Shown here in pieces: positions 17,801-25,386 of a stretch of DNA of 46,033 nucleotides. The translations under genes were made by a program, and so were the position numbers. Numbering within the stretch: position 1 is the first letter of the stretch; each line of letters opens with the position of its first letter. Under the pieces are notes generated by a model. The model saw nothing but the letters and a program-made list of their open reading frames with translations, was not told where the DNA came from and did not search any database. This DNA is from Pseudomonadota bacterium (lineage in GTDB: Bacteria > Desulfobacterota > Syntrophorhabdia > Syntrophorhabdales > Syntrophorhabdaceae), in contig JAPLKA010000082.1 in the NCBI GenBank assembly GCA_026388315.1, forward strand, positions 1 through 46,033, in the 5' to 3' direction.

Positions 17801-18645
17801 TTGCAAGGCCGAAACTGAACCTCGTGGTAGTCTACAGCATCGATTCTCTGTGGGAAAAGTCGAAGGATGACCTGAAGGCCATAGGAAACCTGATGATGTT
17901 GACGGGTCGGATTGGAAAAACGGGGAATGGTATCGTAGTGCTCAGGGATTTCGCGAACTCTCAAGGTCTCCTCGACATGGGTGTGGACCCTGGTTATCTT
18001 CCGGGGTACGTGAGCCACCGTGACAAAGAACAGATTGCCGCCCTCGGCAAGAAGTGGGGTACGGACCTGGCAGCCATTTTCAAACCCGTGGATCTCAAGG
18101 AAGCCATGGAGAAGGAGAAGATCAAGGCAGCCATCGTTTTCGGCGAGGACCCTTTTTACGTCACATCGAACTTCAAGCTAACAGGAGGGATTGAGTTTCT
18201 CCTTGTTATTGACTCTTTAATGACGACCACAGCTATGGAGGCGGATGTGGTTCTTCCGGCCTCTGTACCGGTTGAAACAGAGGGCTCTTACACTGCCTGT
18301 GACCGGAGAGTTCAGAGGATGGCCAGGGTTTTTGAGCCCCTGACAGGCATGGAGAACTGGCAGATAATCAAGAAGCTTGCCGAAAAACTGGGTACCAAAA
18401 TGAGTTTCGCTGCGGTGAGCGGCATCGCCAAAGAGATTGAGAAGGTAGTCCCTTTCTACAAGGGCGTAGCCCCCGGTTCTTTCTGGGGCAAGGGATTTCT
18501 CGGGAAGGCTTTCATGACCCCAGGCGGAAAAGGGCGATTCAGCACGGTCTCCATGGATGCGTCACCTTGTAACATGGAGAAGAAACCATTTCTGTCCAGT
18601 GAAAACTATTTCAACGTAAAGATCAGAGCAAAGCTGACTAAATAG
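14884..18645 (+). CDS. [2Fe-2S] / NfnB-GltD flavoprotein / [4Fe-4S] / degenerate molybdopterin-oxidoreductase fusion
   Basis: This 1253-residue multidomain subunit starts at ATG 14884 (MADTVKLTING). Domains in order: NuoG/HydA-type [2Fe-2S] with Cys38, 49, 52 and 66; a GltD/NfnB-type module with N-terminal cluster cysteines 102-110 and 145-157, an FAD loop VGGGPAGLTC near 200, a second nucleotide loop VVGGGNTAIDAA and the FAGGDGMTGP motif; two [4Fe-4S] motifs from Cys623 and Cys666; then an FdhF-like region with CSFCSVGC from Cys702. In that last region the MTNEELYLLQKFAR block is clear, but the position of catalytic Sec/Cys in formate dehydrogenase is Ile828 (SNLINGAEQ), the following His is Asn, and the C-terminal cofactor-binding domain is missing. 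Formate oxidation is therefore unlikely. NAD(P)H-linked electron confurcation is a reasonable inference. Confidence 0.9.
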   Translation: MADTVKLTINGKAYTASPGQMILEVVRANNIDDIPTLCYDPRLPPYGSCYLCVVEQEGLEKLIPSCSSPVADGMVIHTNNDRIRESRKTALELLLSNHYADCLGPCTQTCPAGVDVQGYIALVAMGRNREAVKLIKEKNPLPLVCGRVCVRECETACRRNSVDDRVGIDYLKRYATDIDIDDPWMPEVAPWNGKKAAVVGGGPAGLTCAYYLAVKGYKVIIFEKSPHLGGMLRYGIPEYRLPKALLDREIQCILDLGVEAKRNTVLGEDFTIKSLKDEGFDAIFLSIGAQKAKTMGLAGEEATPGVIGGADYLRAMQDESPPKVYGRVVVVGGGNTAIDAARTALRTGADKVTLLYRRTKKEMPAHEMEIDAALEEGAELVSLSAPEGIVTKGGRLSALTCIRMELGEPDASGRRSPVPVKGSEYELTCDFAISAIGQNIDLGQINADGQLKTTRWDGTVVKEGTFETSIPGVFAGGDGMTGPAVAIDAIAHGRFAALCMDQYMQTGKMIPVARGFVSRKDSFGSIPEIEFAQYKKLEKEKMDELPVLQRIKNQDEVETGFTRLQAENEAARCLECGCSDYFDCDLRKHASDFGVELSHFLGDVRRFKVDAAHPFINLDPNKCISCGRCVRTCSEILKISALGFVNRGFKSVVKPSMEKKLLQTNCISCGNCIAACPTGAITEKLSFRKPGPWDSEKVPSVCSFCSVGCNLSYRVFHDHCFTVENVNGNSHNKGFLCAKGRFGYRYMLEKDRLMKPMIKKRGRHYDASWEEAFDYASERLSNIVKTHGPDSVAVFGSPRMTNEELYLLQKFARTGLKTNNIGSFSNLINGAEQDCLDDMFGITTSTATMDDLAAADVILIINADLSEDNLIAELKIKAAQKNGARLITVHSAEMELNKFADLWIDSKRGTNTGLINFLSKAVLDRGLSDKGFIDKRTEGYEEFKASISGFNMNAISEVTGVNNSKLQQFCDLIARPKLNLVVVYSIDSLWEKSKDDLKAIGNLMMLTGRIGKTGNGIVVLRDFANSQGLLDMGVDPGYLPGYVSHRDKEQIAALGKKWGTDLAAIFKPVDLKEAMEKEKIKAAIVFGEDPFYVTSNFKLTGGIEFLLVIDSLMTTTAMEADVVLPASVPVETEGSYTACDRRVQRMARVFEPLTGMENWQIIKKLAEKLGTKMSFAAVSGIAKEIEKVVPFYKGVAPGSFWGKGFLGKAFMTPGGKGRFSTVSMDASPCNMEKKPFLSSENYFNVKIRAKLTK

Positions 18646-18660
18646 AAGGGGATGAAGTTC

Positions 18661-18712
18661 AGAGAAGGACAGGCGATCTTCCCATGAGTCCGCCTGTCCT
18701 TCTCTTTATTTA
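18661..18712 (+). terminator. Rho-independent terminator of the redox operon
   Basis: AGAGAAGGACAGGCG (18661-18675) and CGCCTGTCCTTCTCT (18691-18705) are perfect 15-bp inverted arms with a 15-base loop, followed by a T-rich run. It lies 15 bp after the stop of the fusion gene and isolates the operon from the kinase gene. Confidence 0.9.
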
Positions 18713-18732
18713 TATGGTATAGTAAGAACGCT

Positions 18733-18756
18733 AAAATGTTCATGAAAATGTTCATG
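18733..18756 (+). repeat. Tandem 12-bp direct repeat upstream of kinase gene
   Basis: AAAATGTTCATG occurs twice back to back (18733-18744, 18745-18756). It is 20 bp upstream of the kinase ATG and just before the AGGGAGGG ribosome site, so it is within the leader or promoter. It is a candidate regulator site. Confidence 0.5.
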
Positions 18757-18775
18757 ACTAAGGGAGGGTAAAGGG

Positions 18776-20821
18776 ATGGGGCAGATCCGGGATGAACGGA
18801 GCATTGAAAAGGACTTGAAGAAACGGCTTCAGGAACTGGATTGTCTCTATAAAACAGGATTTGAGATAGAGTCGGATAATGATCTTGTGGAAATTTTGAG
18901 GAACATCACCACACATCTGGTTGCAGGCCTCAAGGTTCCGGAAAGCGCAGCATCGTCCATATGGTTTGACGGGGTTGAGCATTCCTCCAGGCCGCCAAAT
19001 CGTGCACATATTGTGGAGTCCTTCAGCTCGGACATTGTGGTAGAAGGTCGAAAGCGTGGTGCTGTTGAGGTGTATTACAATAAGAAAGAACAGTTTCTTG
19101 AAGAAGAAAAAACACTGATAACCGAGATTGGGCGCAGACTGTCAAAGGCCATAGAGAGACGGGAACTCCATTCAAAGGTTCATTATAGCCTTCGTCACCT
19201 CGAGGAATTTATGGATGAGAAGACCGGGGAACTCGAAAAGTCCAAGAACCGTTACAAGAACTTCTTCACGGATGCGCCTATGCCCATGCTCATCTCCCGT
19301 CCTAACGGGGATATAACCAAAGCAAATCGAGCATTCTACAGGCTTTTCGACTATCCCGAGGACGGTTCCGTGCATCTCAGCTTTGTGCGGGACAAGCTCT
19401 ACGAAAAGCCTGAGGTTCGCTCGGTGATCTTCGATACTCTGCACAAGGAGGGAAAGCTTGAAGATTTCGAAGTGACCCTTCTGGACAGGAACGGCAACCC
19501 GATTCCTGTCATTGCATCGTATATCTGGATTGATGTTGATGGAGAGTTGTGCGTCGAATCTGTGTATAAGGATTTGCGCATAAGGAAACAGCTTGAAAAG
19601 AAGCTCATAGAACAGAACGAAAACCTGGAAAGAAACGTCCGGGAGCGGACATTGGACCTGGAAAAACAGAAGGATCTCCTTATTAAAAAGAACCAGGAAC
19701 TGATGACCCTGACAGAGAAGCTGCGGGAGAGCAAAACCAGGCTCCAGGTCCTTTTTAAGACTATCACCGACACTGTAACGGTAATCGACGGGGACTTTAA
19801 CATCCTTATGTCCAACCAAAAGGCCATCGGAAACAGGGGGAAATGCTATAAAAAGGTCTTCGGCCAGGAGCACTCCTGCGAAGACTGCCTGGTCAGGCGA
19901 GTGCTTGAAGAGAAAACCTCCGTCACTTTTGAGAAGGTAATCGGTGGTGAATACTATCTTCTTCAGGCCTATCCCATCTTTAATTCCAGTGGCGAGGTGA
20001 CGGGAGCCCTCGAGATTTCGCGGATCATCACAAAAGAGAAAAACATGGAGAGGCAACTCCTTCAGGCAGATAAGCTTGCTTCCCTGGGGCAACTTGTATC
20101 GGGTATAGCCCACGAGATTAATAACCCCAATACCTTCATCCGGGGAAACCTGCATATCATCCAGGAAGCCATGAATGATATCTTCCCTTTCCTTGACCAG
20201 GCCTATAAATCCAATCCTGATCTGAAGATCGCCCGTCTCAACTATGATATCTTCAGGCAGAATGTCCCGATCCTCATTGATGATATGGCTCAGGGGGCAA
20301 ACCGTATCAAAGGCATCGTGGATGGGTTACGAAAATTTGCGAAGCGTGATGAGGGACTCCTCAATGAGAATGTAGAGCTCAATGCTATTACTGAAAGCTG
20401 CCTGCGCCTGGTAGACAACCAGATACGGAGAACCGCGGACGTGAAAGTAGAACTCGAGCCGAACGTTCCAACCATAACAGGGAACACTCAGAAGCTGCAG
20501 CAGGTGATTGTGAACATTCTGATCAATGCCTCTCAGGCCATCGAGAAATCAAAAGGAACAATCATCGTTACCTCGGAGTTTAATGATGGGGAGGTTGTTC
20601 TTCGGGTGCGAGACGACGGCAAAGGCATGGACGAGAAGACATTGAAACAGATGTTTGATCCTTTCTTTACCACCAAGAGACACCAGGGCGGAACGGGCCT
20701 CGGCCTTTCCATCGCTTACGGCATCATCAAAGAGCATAAGGGGAGAATAGATGTGGAGAGCAAGGTTGGGGTGGGGACTTCCTTCTGCATCTGCCTTCCC
20801 AGAAGCCCGGCGGAGGCTTGA
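18776..20821 (+). CDS. Soluble multi-PAS sensor histidine kinase
   Basis: This 681-residue kinase has no membrane segments, so it senses a cytoplasmic signal. It has a GAF-like N-terminal region (about 15-120), PAS (about 165-270, NFFTDAPMPMLISRPNGDI), a coiled coil (about 270-325, rich in Glu/Lys/Leu) and a second PAS (about 325-425). The second PAS has a cysteine set (KCYKKVFGQEHSCEDC), which could bind metal or act as a redox switch. Then come HisKA with His446 in SGIAHEINNP and HATPase_c with N-box NILINASQAI, G1 DDGKGMDE, F-box DPFFTTK and G2 GGTGLGLSIAYGI. Its stop overlaps the ATG of the NtrC-type regulator (TGATG), so they form a two-component pair. The signal is probably redox or metabolic, judged only from the neighbouring operon. 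Confidence 0.92.
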   Translation: MGQIRDERSIEKDLKKRLQELDCLYKTGFEIESDNDLVEILRNITTHLVAGLKVPESAASSIWFDGVEHSSRPPNRAHIVESFSSDIVVEGRKRGAVEVYYNKKEQFLEEEKTLITEIGRRLSKAIERRELHSKVHYSLRHLEEFMDEKTGELEKSKNRYKNFFTDAPMPMLISRPNGDITKANRAFYRLFDYPEDGSVHLSFVRDKLYEKPEVRSVIFDTLHKEGKLEDFEVTLLDRNGNPIPVIASYIWIDVDGELCVESVYKDLRIRKQLEKKLIEQNENLERNVRERTLDLEKQKDLLIKKNQELMTLTEKLRESKTRLQVLFKTITDTVTVIDGDFNILMSNQKAIGNRGKCYKKVFGQEHSCEDCLVRRVLEEKTSVTFEKVIGGEYYLLQAYPIFNSSGEVTGALEISRIITKEKNMERQLLQADKLASLGQLVSGIAHEINNPNTFIRGNLHIIQEAMNDIFPFLDQAYKSNPDLKIARLNYDIFRQNVPILIDDMAQGANRIKGIVDGLRKFAKRDEGLLNENVELNAITESCLRLVDNQIRRTADVKVELEPNVPTITGNTQKLQQVIVNILINASQAIEKSKGTIIVTSEFNDGEVVLRVRDDGKGMDEKTLKQMFDPFFTTKRHQGGTGLGLSIAYGIIKEHKGRIDVESKVGVGTSFCICLPRSPAEA

Positions 20822-22182
20822 TGAACAGAATTTTGGTTATCGACGACGATCAGGCGGTGCTCAATTACTTGAATATCTTCCTGCTTCAGGCCGGGACCTT
20901 CGACGTGACAACCCTGAGCAATAGCACCAAGGCCTTCGATGTACTAAAGAGTAACCGCTACGATCTCCTCCTTCTCGATATGGATATGCCCGAGGTAACG
21001 GGTCTCGACATCCTCAAGAAGATTCAGGAGAACAGTATAGACGTGAAGACAGTGGTCCTGACGGGCATCGAGGACATTGAGCTCGCCGTGTCTGCTATGA
21101 AATTCGGTGCCATTGAGTACCTCATTAAACCCGTTGACAATGAGCGTCTCCTGGACCTTATCAATACAACACTGGAGAATCGGAATAACCAGAAAATGAT
21201 CGACCGGGAAATCCCTATCTCGCCGGGTCTGAAATTCGGGGATGCCTTTAAAAATATTGTCACCCAGCATGATAAGATGAATACCATCTTCTCATCTGTT
21301 GAAAAGATGGCCCAGACGGACAGTAGTATCCTTATCTGGGGCGAGAGTGGCACGGGCAAGGAATTGATCGCCAGAGCCATCCACAAGATCAGTAAACGCC
21401 ATATGGAAAGCTTCGTGGCCGTAAACGCGGGTGCCTTTGCCAACGAACTCTTCTCCTCTGAGTTCTTCGGCCATAACCAGGGCGCTTTTACGGGCGCTAC
21501 GACCCTCAAACGGGGGTTGATCGAAGAGGCTGACAAAGGAACTCTCTTCCTGGACGAGATCGGTGAACTTGCCCTCCCGATCCAGGTCAAGCTTCTCAGG
21601 GTGTTACAGGAAGGAGAGTTCTTCCGCTTGGGTTCTACCAAGCACCAGAAGGTTGACGCGAGAATACTTGCTGCCACCAACAAGAATCTCCATGAGGAGA
21701 TCAAGAAAGGAAACTTCAGGAAAGACCTTTTCTACCGTCTGAACATGAACTCCGTCTACCTGCCACCCTTGCGGGAGAGGAAAGGAGACATCCCTCTTCT
21801 CGCTTACCATTTTCTGAAGCGATTCTGCGTGGTCAATGAGAAAAAAATAGACAAGATATCGGATGCTGCGATGAAGCCCCTGACGCATCACGATTATCCC
21901 GGTAACGTCCGGGAACTCATGAATGTTATAAACAGCGCTGTGATTATCGAGTCTACAAATGAGATCAGAAAGAAGTCTCTCCCCAACTATTTTTTGGAAA
22001 GTGCTACGAACCTCGATGAAGGTTTTACCAATTTAACACTCAAATCCATGGCCGATGTAGAGAAGGATCACATCAGAAAAATACTTGGCTATACCGATGG
22101 AAACAAGAGCAAGGCCGCCCAAGTCCTTGGTATCTCAAGGATAACCCTCCTGTCGAAAGTGAAGAAATACAAGCTGGAATAA
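20821..22182 (+). CDS. NtrC-family sigma-54-dependent response regulator
   Basis: This 453-residue regulator has a receiver domain with Asp8-Asp10 and phospho-acceptor Asp53 (LLLLDMDMPE) and a Lys in LIKPVDNERL. The AAA+ domain has Walker A GESGTGKE, the sigma-54 contact loop GAFTGA, Walker B GTLFLDEIGEL, RVLQEGEFFRLG and the YPGNVRELMN box. The C-terminus is a Fis-type helix-turn-helix (GNKSKAAQVLGISRITLLSKVKKY). It opens sigma-54 promoters when phosphorylated. ATG 20821 overlaps the kinase stop. TTG 20818 would add one residue. The only sigma-54 promoter I see in the window is upstream of the response regulator and NuoEF operon, making that operon its likely target. Confidence 0.95.
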   Translation: MNRILVIDDDQAVLNYLNIFLLQAGTFDVTTLSNSTKAFDVLKSNRYDLLLLDMDMPEVTGLDILKKIQENSIDVKTVVLTGIEDIELAVSAMKFGAIEYLIKPVDNERLLDLINTTLENRNNQKMIDREIPISPGLKFGDAFKNIVTQHDKMNTIFSSVEKMAQTDSSILIWGESGTGKELIARAIHKISKRHMESFVAVNAGAFANELFSSEFFGHNQGAFTGATTLKRGLIEEADKGTLFLDEIGELALPIQVKLLRVLQEGEFFRLGSTKHQKVDARILAATNKNLHEEIKKGNFRKDLFYRLNMNSVYLPPLRERKGDIPLLAYHFLKRFCVVNEKKIDKISDAAMKPLTHHDYPGNVRELMNVINSAVIIESTNEIRKKSLPNYFLESATNLDEGFTNLTLKSMADVEKDHIRKILGYTDGNKSKAAQVLGISRITLLSKVKKYKLE

Positions 22183-22191
22183 TTGTCGAGA

Positions 22192-22497
22192 TTATTTTTT
22201 TACTTTCATTGGTTTTTCGCAGCATACAAGGTCACACACCTTTGTGCAACCGCATGCTGTATCAACTGCGACAACCAACCCGCATACCTTACAACTGTAT
22301 TTTGTTCCTTTTTTCATAGCTGACTTAGCCGCCGCGGGTGCTGCTTTCTTGGCCGGCTTAACTGCTGCTTTCTTGGCCGGCTTAACTGCTGCTTTTACGG
22401 CTACTTTTTTTGCTGCAACTTCTTTTGGCTTTACGGCTGTTTTTTTAGCAGCCTTTGGTTTCGTTTCAGCTTTCTTTGGAGTTGTTTTTGTGGCCAT
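22192..22497 (-). CDS. Lys/Ala/Pro-rich histone H1-like protein with desulforedoxin-like C-terminus
   Basis: This 101-residue, strongly basic protein has two parts. Residues 1-60 are almost only Lys, Ala, Pro, Val and Thr with repeated AVKPAKKA units, resembling bacterial H1-like tails that bind DNA or RNA. Residues 67-101 read YSCKVCGLVV, then CGC and C, then LVCCEKPMKV. This closely follows desulforedoxin (YxCxxCGxxV ... LVCCGExM), in which four Cys hold iron in an FeS4 site. Extra cysteines lie between the pairs. Possible roles are a DNA-bound redox or metal sensor, or a protein targeted by its basic tail. Function is not known to me. It has its own promoter and converges with the NtrC-type gene, 9 bp apart. 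Confidence 0.75.
   Translation of the reverse strand: MATKTTPKKAETKPKAAKKTAVKPKEVAAKKVAVKAAVKPAKKAAVKPAKKAAPAAAKSAMKKGTKYSCKVCGLVVAVDTACGCTKVCDLVCCEKPMKVKK
22341..22388 (-). repeat. Exact 24-bp tandem duplication in the H1-like tail
   Basis: Two identical 24-bp units (22341-22364 and 22365-22388) encode the repeated AVKPAKKA segment. The unit length is a multiple of three, so copy changes alter only tail length. Confidence 0.8.
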
Positions 22498-22538
22498 TAC
22501 AATTTCCCCTTTTCGTTGTTTTTTAGGTGCTTCTTTTT

Positions 22539-22566
22539 ATTGTATACAAATAAATTATTCTGTCAA
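22539..22566 (-). promoter_or_regulatory. Strong sigma-70-type promoter of the H1/desulforedoxin-like gene
   Basis: On the minus strand there is a perfect TTGACA (22566-22561), a 16-bp spacer and TACAAT (22544-22539, 5 of 6). An AAGGGG ribosome site stands ahead of the ATG at 22497. The near-consensus elements suggest an abundant product. Confidence 0.65.
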
Positions 22567-22590
22567 GAAAAGTTTTAAAAATTACGCATT

Positions 22591-25386
22591 TTAAATGTGG
22601 CAGATACTGTTAAACGAGCATGCAGCGCATGCCTCATCATCGAAAGGCTTAAAGGGCTTCGATATGTCCATCATATCCCTTAAGACTGTTTTAAAGCCTT
22701 CCATATATTGTTCAATTACAGTTGCTCTGTTAGCGTCCCAGCTGCCCTTGAAAAGCATTTCTTCTTCGTTTGTCTTGAGCAAAATCAATATTGCTTTGAT
22801 GCTGTTTAATGGAACTGAAAACGCTTTATGGAACAGATACACATATATCGGCAATTGGAGAGAGTTTACCTTTTTATGAATGTCATCAATTGACGTAAAA
22901 TCGGTCTTTTCAATGATGTTCCGCGGGTATTGCTTTGAGCCTCCTGTCTTATAGTCTATGATTGTATATTCGCCATTGTCAGGATAAAAATCAATCCTGT
23001 CTATCCTTCCCCTGAAACTGACCGGAGTGCCGTCAGCGTCAATGACATTATTAATTGGCGCTTCGAGATGCTGGATTATAAATGGTCTTCCGGCATCCCT
23101 GATATTTTTTCGCAGAAAGGATTCCAGTTTATAGGCAGTAAGCCTTTTAAAAAGATAATAATCGCCGGTGACCACTTTATCCTTAAAGCGTTCTTCTATT
23201 ACGGTGTACATTTTGTCCAGGATATCCTTAAATGCTATGCCGGTCATATCTCTATTTTTAAACATCTCAAATGTATCGTGGAGGATGCGATGTATAATAG
23301 TGCCCCTGTCTAATGCATCAATGTCGTCGGATATCCCCTTTTTTTGTTCAAAATTGAGAATGTGCTTGTAATAGAATAGCACCGGGCAGAGGATAAAGTC
23401 GTCAACAGACGAAGGAGAGTATGTTTTGTTTTTAAGTCGCCCGATGATGCTGCCCGTCTTTTTAAACTCAGGCAGGATCTCTCTGGATTTCAGGTTGATT
23501 TTACATTGTGATCGCTCAACAGGTATTGCATTGAGGGTTTTTGTACGCTTTTCTTCTTCCCAGAGGATTTGTTCGATATACCTGCTTCTCTGTTTGTTTT
23601 CTGAGTCTATGTATAACAAATGAATGTCTTTCGCTGAGTTTATTAAACGATAAAAGTGGTATCTGTATATTTCTTCGTTATATTCAGGAGTAGGTATACC
23701 GAGTATTTCATAGACGCCGAGCGGTACAAGGGGGTCGATCCTTTTTGGCTGAGGCATGACCCCTTCATTGACATCGGGCATAATCACCGTATCAAAGAAT
23801 AGGTTTCTCGTTTCAAGCATCCCGATAATTTCGAGTTCTTCTATGGGTCGTGTATCAAACGGCAGGTCGATTGTTTTGAGCCAATTGATGGTAAAATCAT
23901 ACAATGCCTTTTTGTTCTCTTTGGTGTCAAAAGAAAATATCTCCCTGCAAAACCTTGCCTGTTTCAGGTTCTCCAGGAACTTGAATGCTGTTTTAAATAT
24001 TTCCCCGGATAGAATGTAAGAACGTATGGGCGTGCGGTTGAGGATATACTCAAGCACTTCTTCAACCCTTTCAACGATTTCGTATAAATTCTTGACATCC
24101 TCAAGGTTTCTGAAAAAAATCCTGTGGATTTCGTTGAGGGATTTATTAGTTGCGAGTTCACACTCTGTCTCGATTTCTTCCAGTGTTGCAAAAGGTTTTC
24201 CAGATACGCCTGTTTCAAAGGTTTCGCCTTTCAGGGATTTTTCTATATGTAAAAAAATCCCCCTTATATCAGCATCCAGATTGAGGTTTTTTACAAAGGG
24301 GTTGAGAATGACATGGAGATAATCTTTTGTAGAATAGAATGTCTCTTTTCGTCTCGTCATCTGTGCATTGATTATGTTTTCAATCAAATCAAAGACAGAT
24401 GTTCTCGCAAAGGGGTATCCCAGGGAGATATTGTATTTTTTGTCCGACCGGTCAACGGCGAAAGTCAATAATGGAAAAAGTGACTCTGACAGAGGAAGTA
24501 CAACAGCAACCTTTTTCGATGTTACATCATGCAATATGTTGTGTATTTTCAATACTTCAGAATGGGTATCGAAGGCCGAATAGATTTTTACATGTTCCGG
24601 CTTTGAAACGGCACAGTCGATATTTTCGATTTCAGCACTAAAATGGGGAATCAATTTTTTCAGGATTTGCCACTCGTCGATATTGCCTTCAAAGATAATC
24701 TCCCCCTTGTCTTTCAACCAGACATTCCTGACAATCTCCCTTTCTGTGCCTGATAATGCAAACAAACCGGCAAAATATATCACCTCAAATTCATCAAGAG
24801 GCGCCTCACTGATTGCTTCAAGGGCGCTGAGATGTTTGTATCCATGTGTAAAACAGAAGTTTTTCCTTAATGCCTCATGGAATCTGTTTCTTATAATGCC
24901 AATGTTCATGAGGAGTTCGTTAACACTCTCCGGTACGTCATACCCTATTTTTGCATTGCCTTCCAAGGCATGTAACCTGCTGTTGGAGACGTTTTCAATG
25001 TCAAGCTGGTTGATAAAATCAAGGATATGCCTGCCCCAGTAGAAAAATTCACCGAAGCCTTTCTGTGCAAAGGAATGCTCATGAAAAATCTTCAACGATT
25101 GGACAACCTGATACAGTAGCCATACGGCATCGGCATATTCCATGTCAGTAAAATCGTAAAATTTCTTTCGTGTGATATAGTCGATGAATTCAGCAACAGA
25201 ATAACAGCGTGGAGGGTAAAAAGGCTGAGTCTGACCTTCGGCAAAGGCTTTTTTAAGATAAAGGGAGGGTCTTTTTCCAGAAAAGACTATTGCTGTTTTT
25301 GACAGGGGCTTCCCGTTGCGGATAATAAATTTTTTTAGTTCCCCGATAAAATCAGCGCCAAATGGTATTGAATATATCTTTCTCAT
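22591..25386 (-). CDS. AddB-like ATP-dependent nuclease subunit (PD-(D/E)XK family)
   Basis: This 931-residue partner of the AddA-like helicase-nuclease has an N-terminal region resembling an inactivated helicase fold (IVFSGKRPSLYL). The C-terminal RecB-type nuclease domain has GTIIHRILHD, a DRIDFY segment and IIDYKTGG carrying the Asp and Lys of the active site. Cysteines FILCPVLFYYKH and the terminal CAACSFNSIC are spaced like the [4Fe-4S] staple of AddB. It overlaps addA by 4 bp (ATGA), so the two are coupled and should form one heterodimer that resects DNA ends for RecA. It is shorter than Bacillus AddB (about 1160 residues), as many proteobacterial versions are. Sequence conservation is low outside the motifs. 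Confidence 0.85.
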   Translation of the reverse strand: MRKIYSIPFGADFIGELKKFIIRNGKPLSKTAIVFSGKRPSLYLKKAFAEGQTQPFYPPRCYSVAEFIDYITRKKFYDFTDMEYADAVWLLYQVVQSLKIFHEHSFAQKGFGEFFYWGRHILDFINQLDIENVSNSRLHALEGNAKIGYDVPESVNELLMNIGIIRNRFHEALRKNFCFTHGYKHLSALEAISEAPLDEFEVIYFAGLFALSGTEREIVRNVWLKDKGEIIFEGNIDEWQILKKLIPHFSAEIENIDCAVSKPEHVKIYSAFDTHSEVLKIHNILHDVTSKKVAVVLPLSESLFPLLTFAVDRSDKKYNISLGYPFARTSVFDLIENIINAQMTRRKETFYSTKDYLHVILNPFVKNLNLDADIRGIFLHIEKSLKGETFETGVSGKPFATLEEIETECELATNKSLNEIHRIFFRNLEDVKNLYEIVERVEEVLEYILNRTPIRSYILSGEIFKTAFKFLENLKQARFCREIFSFDTKENKKALYDFTINWLKTIDLPFDTRPIEELEIIGMLETRNLFFDTVIMPDVNEGVMPQPKRIDPLVPLGVYEILGIPTPEYNEEIYRYHFYRLINSAKDIHLLYIDSENKQRSRYIEQILWEEEKRTKTLNAIPVERSQCKINLKSREILPEFKKTGSIIGRLKNKTYSPSSVDDFILCPVLFYYKHILNFEQKKGISDDIDALDRGTIIHRILHDTFEMFKNRDMTGIAFKDILDKMYTVIEERFKDKVVTGDYYLFKRLTAYKLESFLRKNIRDAGRPFIIQHLEAPINNVIDADGTPVSFRGRIDRIDFYPDNGEYTIIDYKTGGSKQYPRNIIEKTDFTSIDDIHKKVNSLQLPIYVYLFHKAFSVPLNSIKAILILLKTNEEEMLFKGSWDANRATVIEQYMEGFKTVLRDMMDISKPFKPFDDEACAACSFNSICHI

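Noticed and set aside
14884-18645. Calling the fusion protein a formate dehydrogenase or selenoprotein
   Set aside because: The Sec/Cys position is Ile, there is no in-frame TGA, and the C-terminal cofactor domain is missing.
22244-22594. Long plus-strand open frame opposite the H1-like gene
   Set aside because: It is the complement of a repetitive Lys/Ala-rich frame. The minus strand has the promoter, ribosome site and Cys motif.
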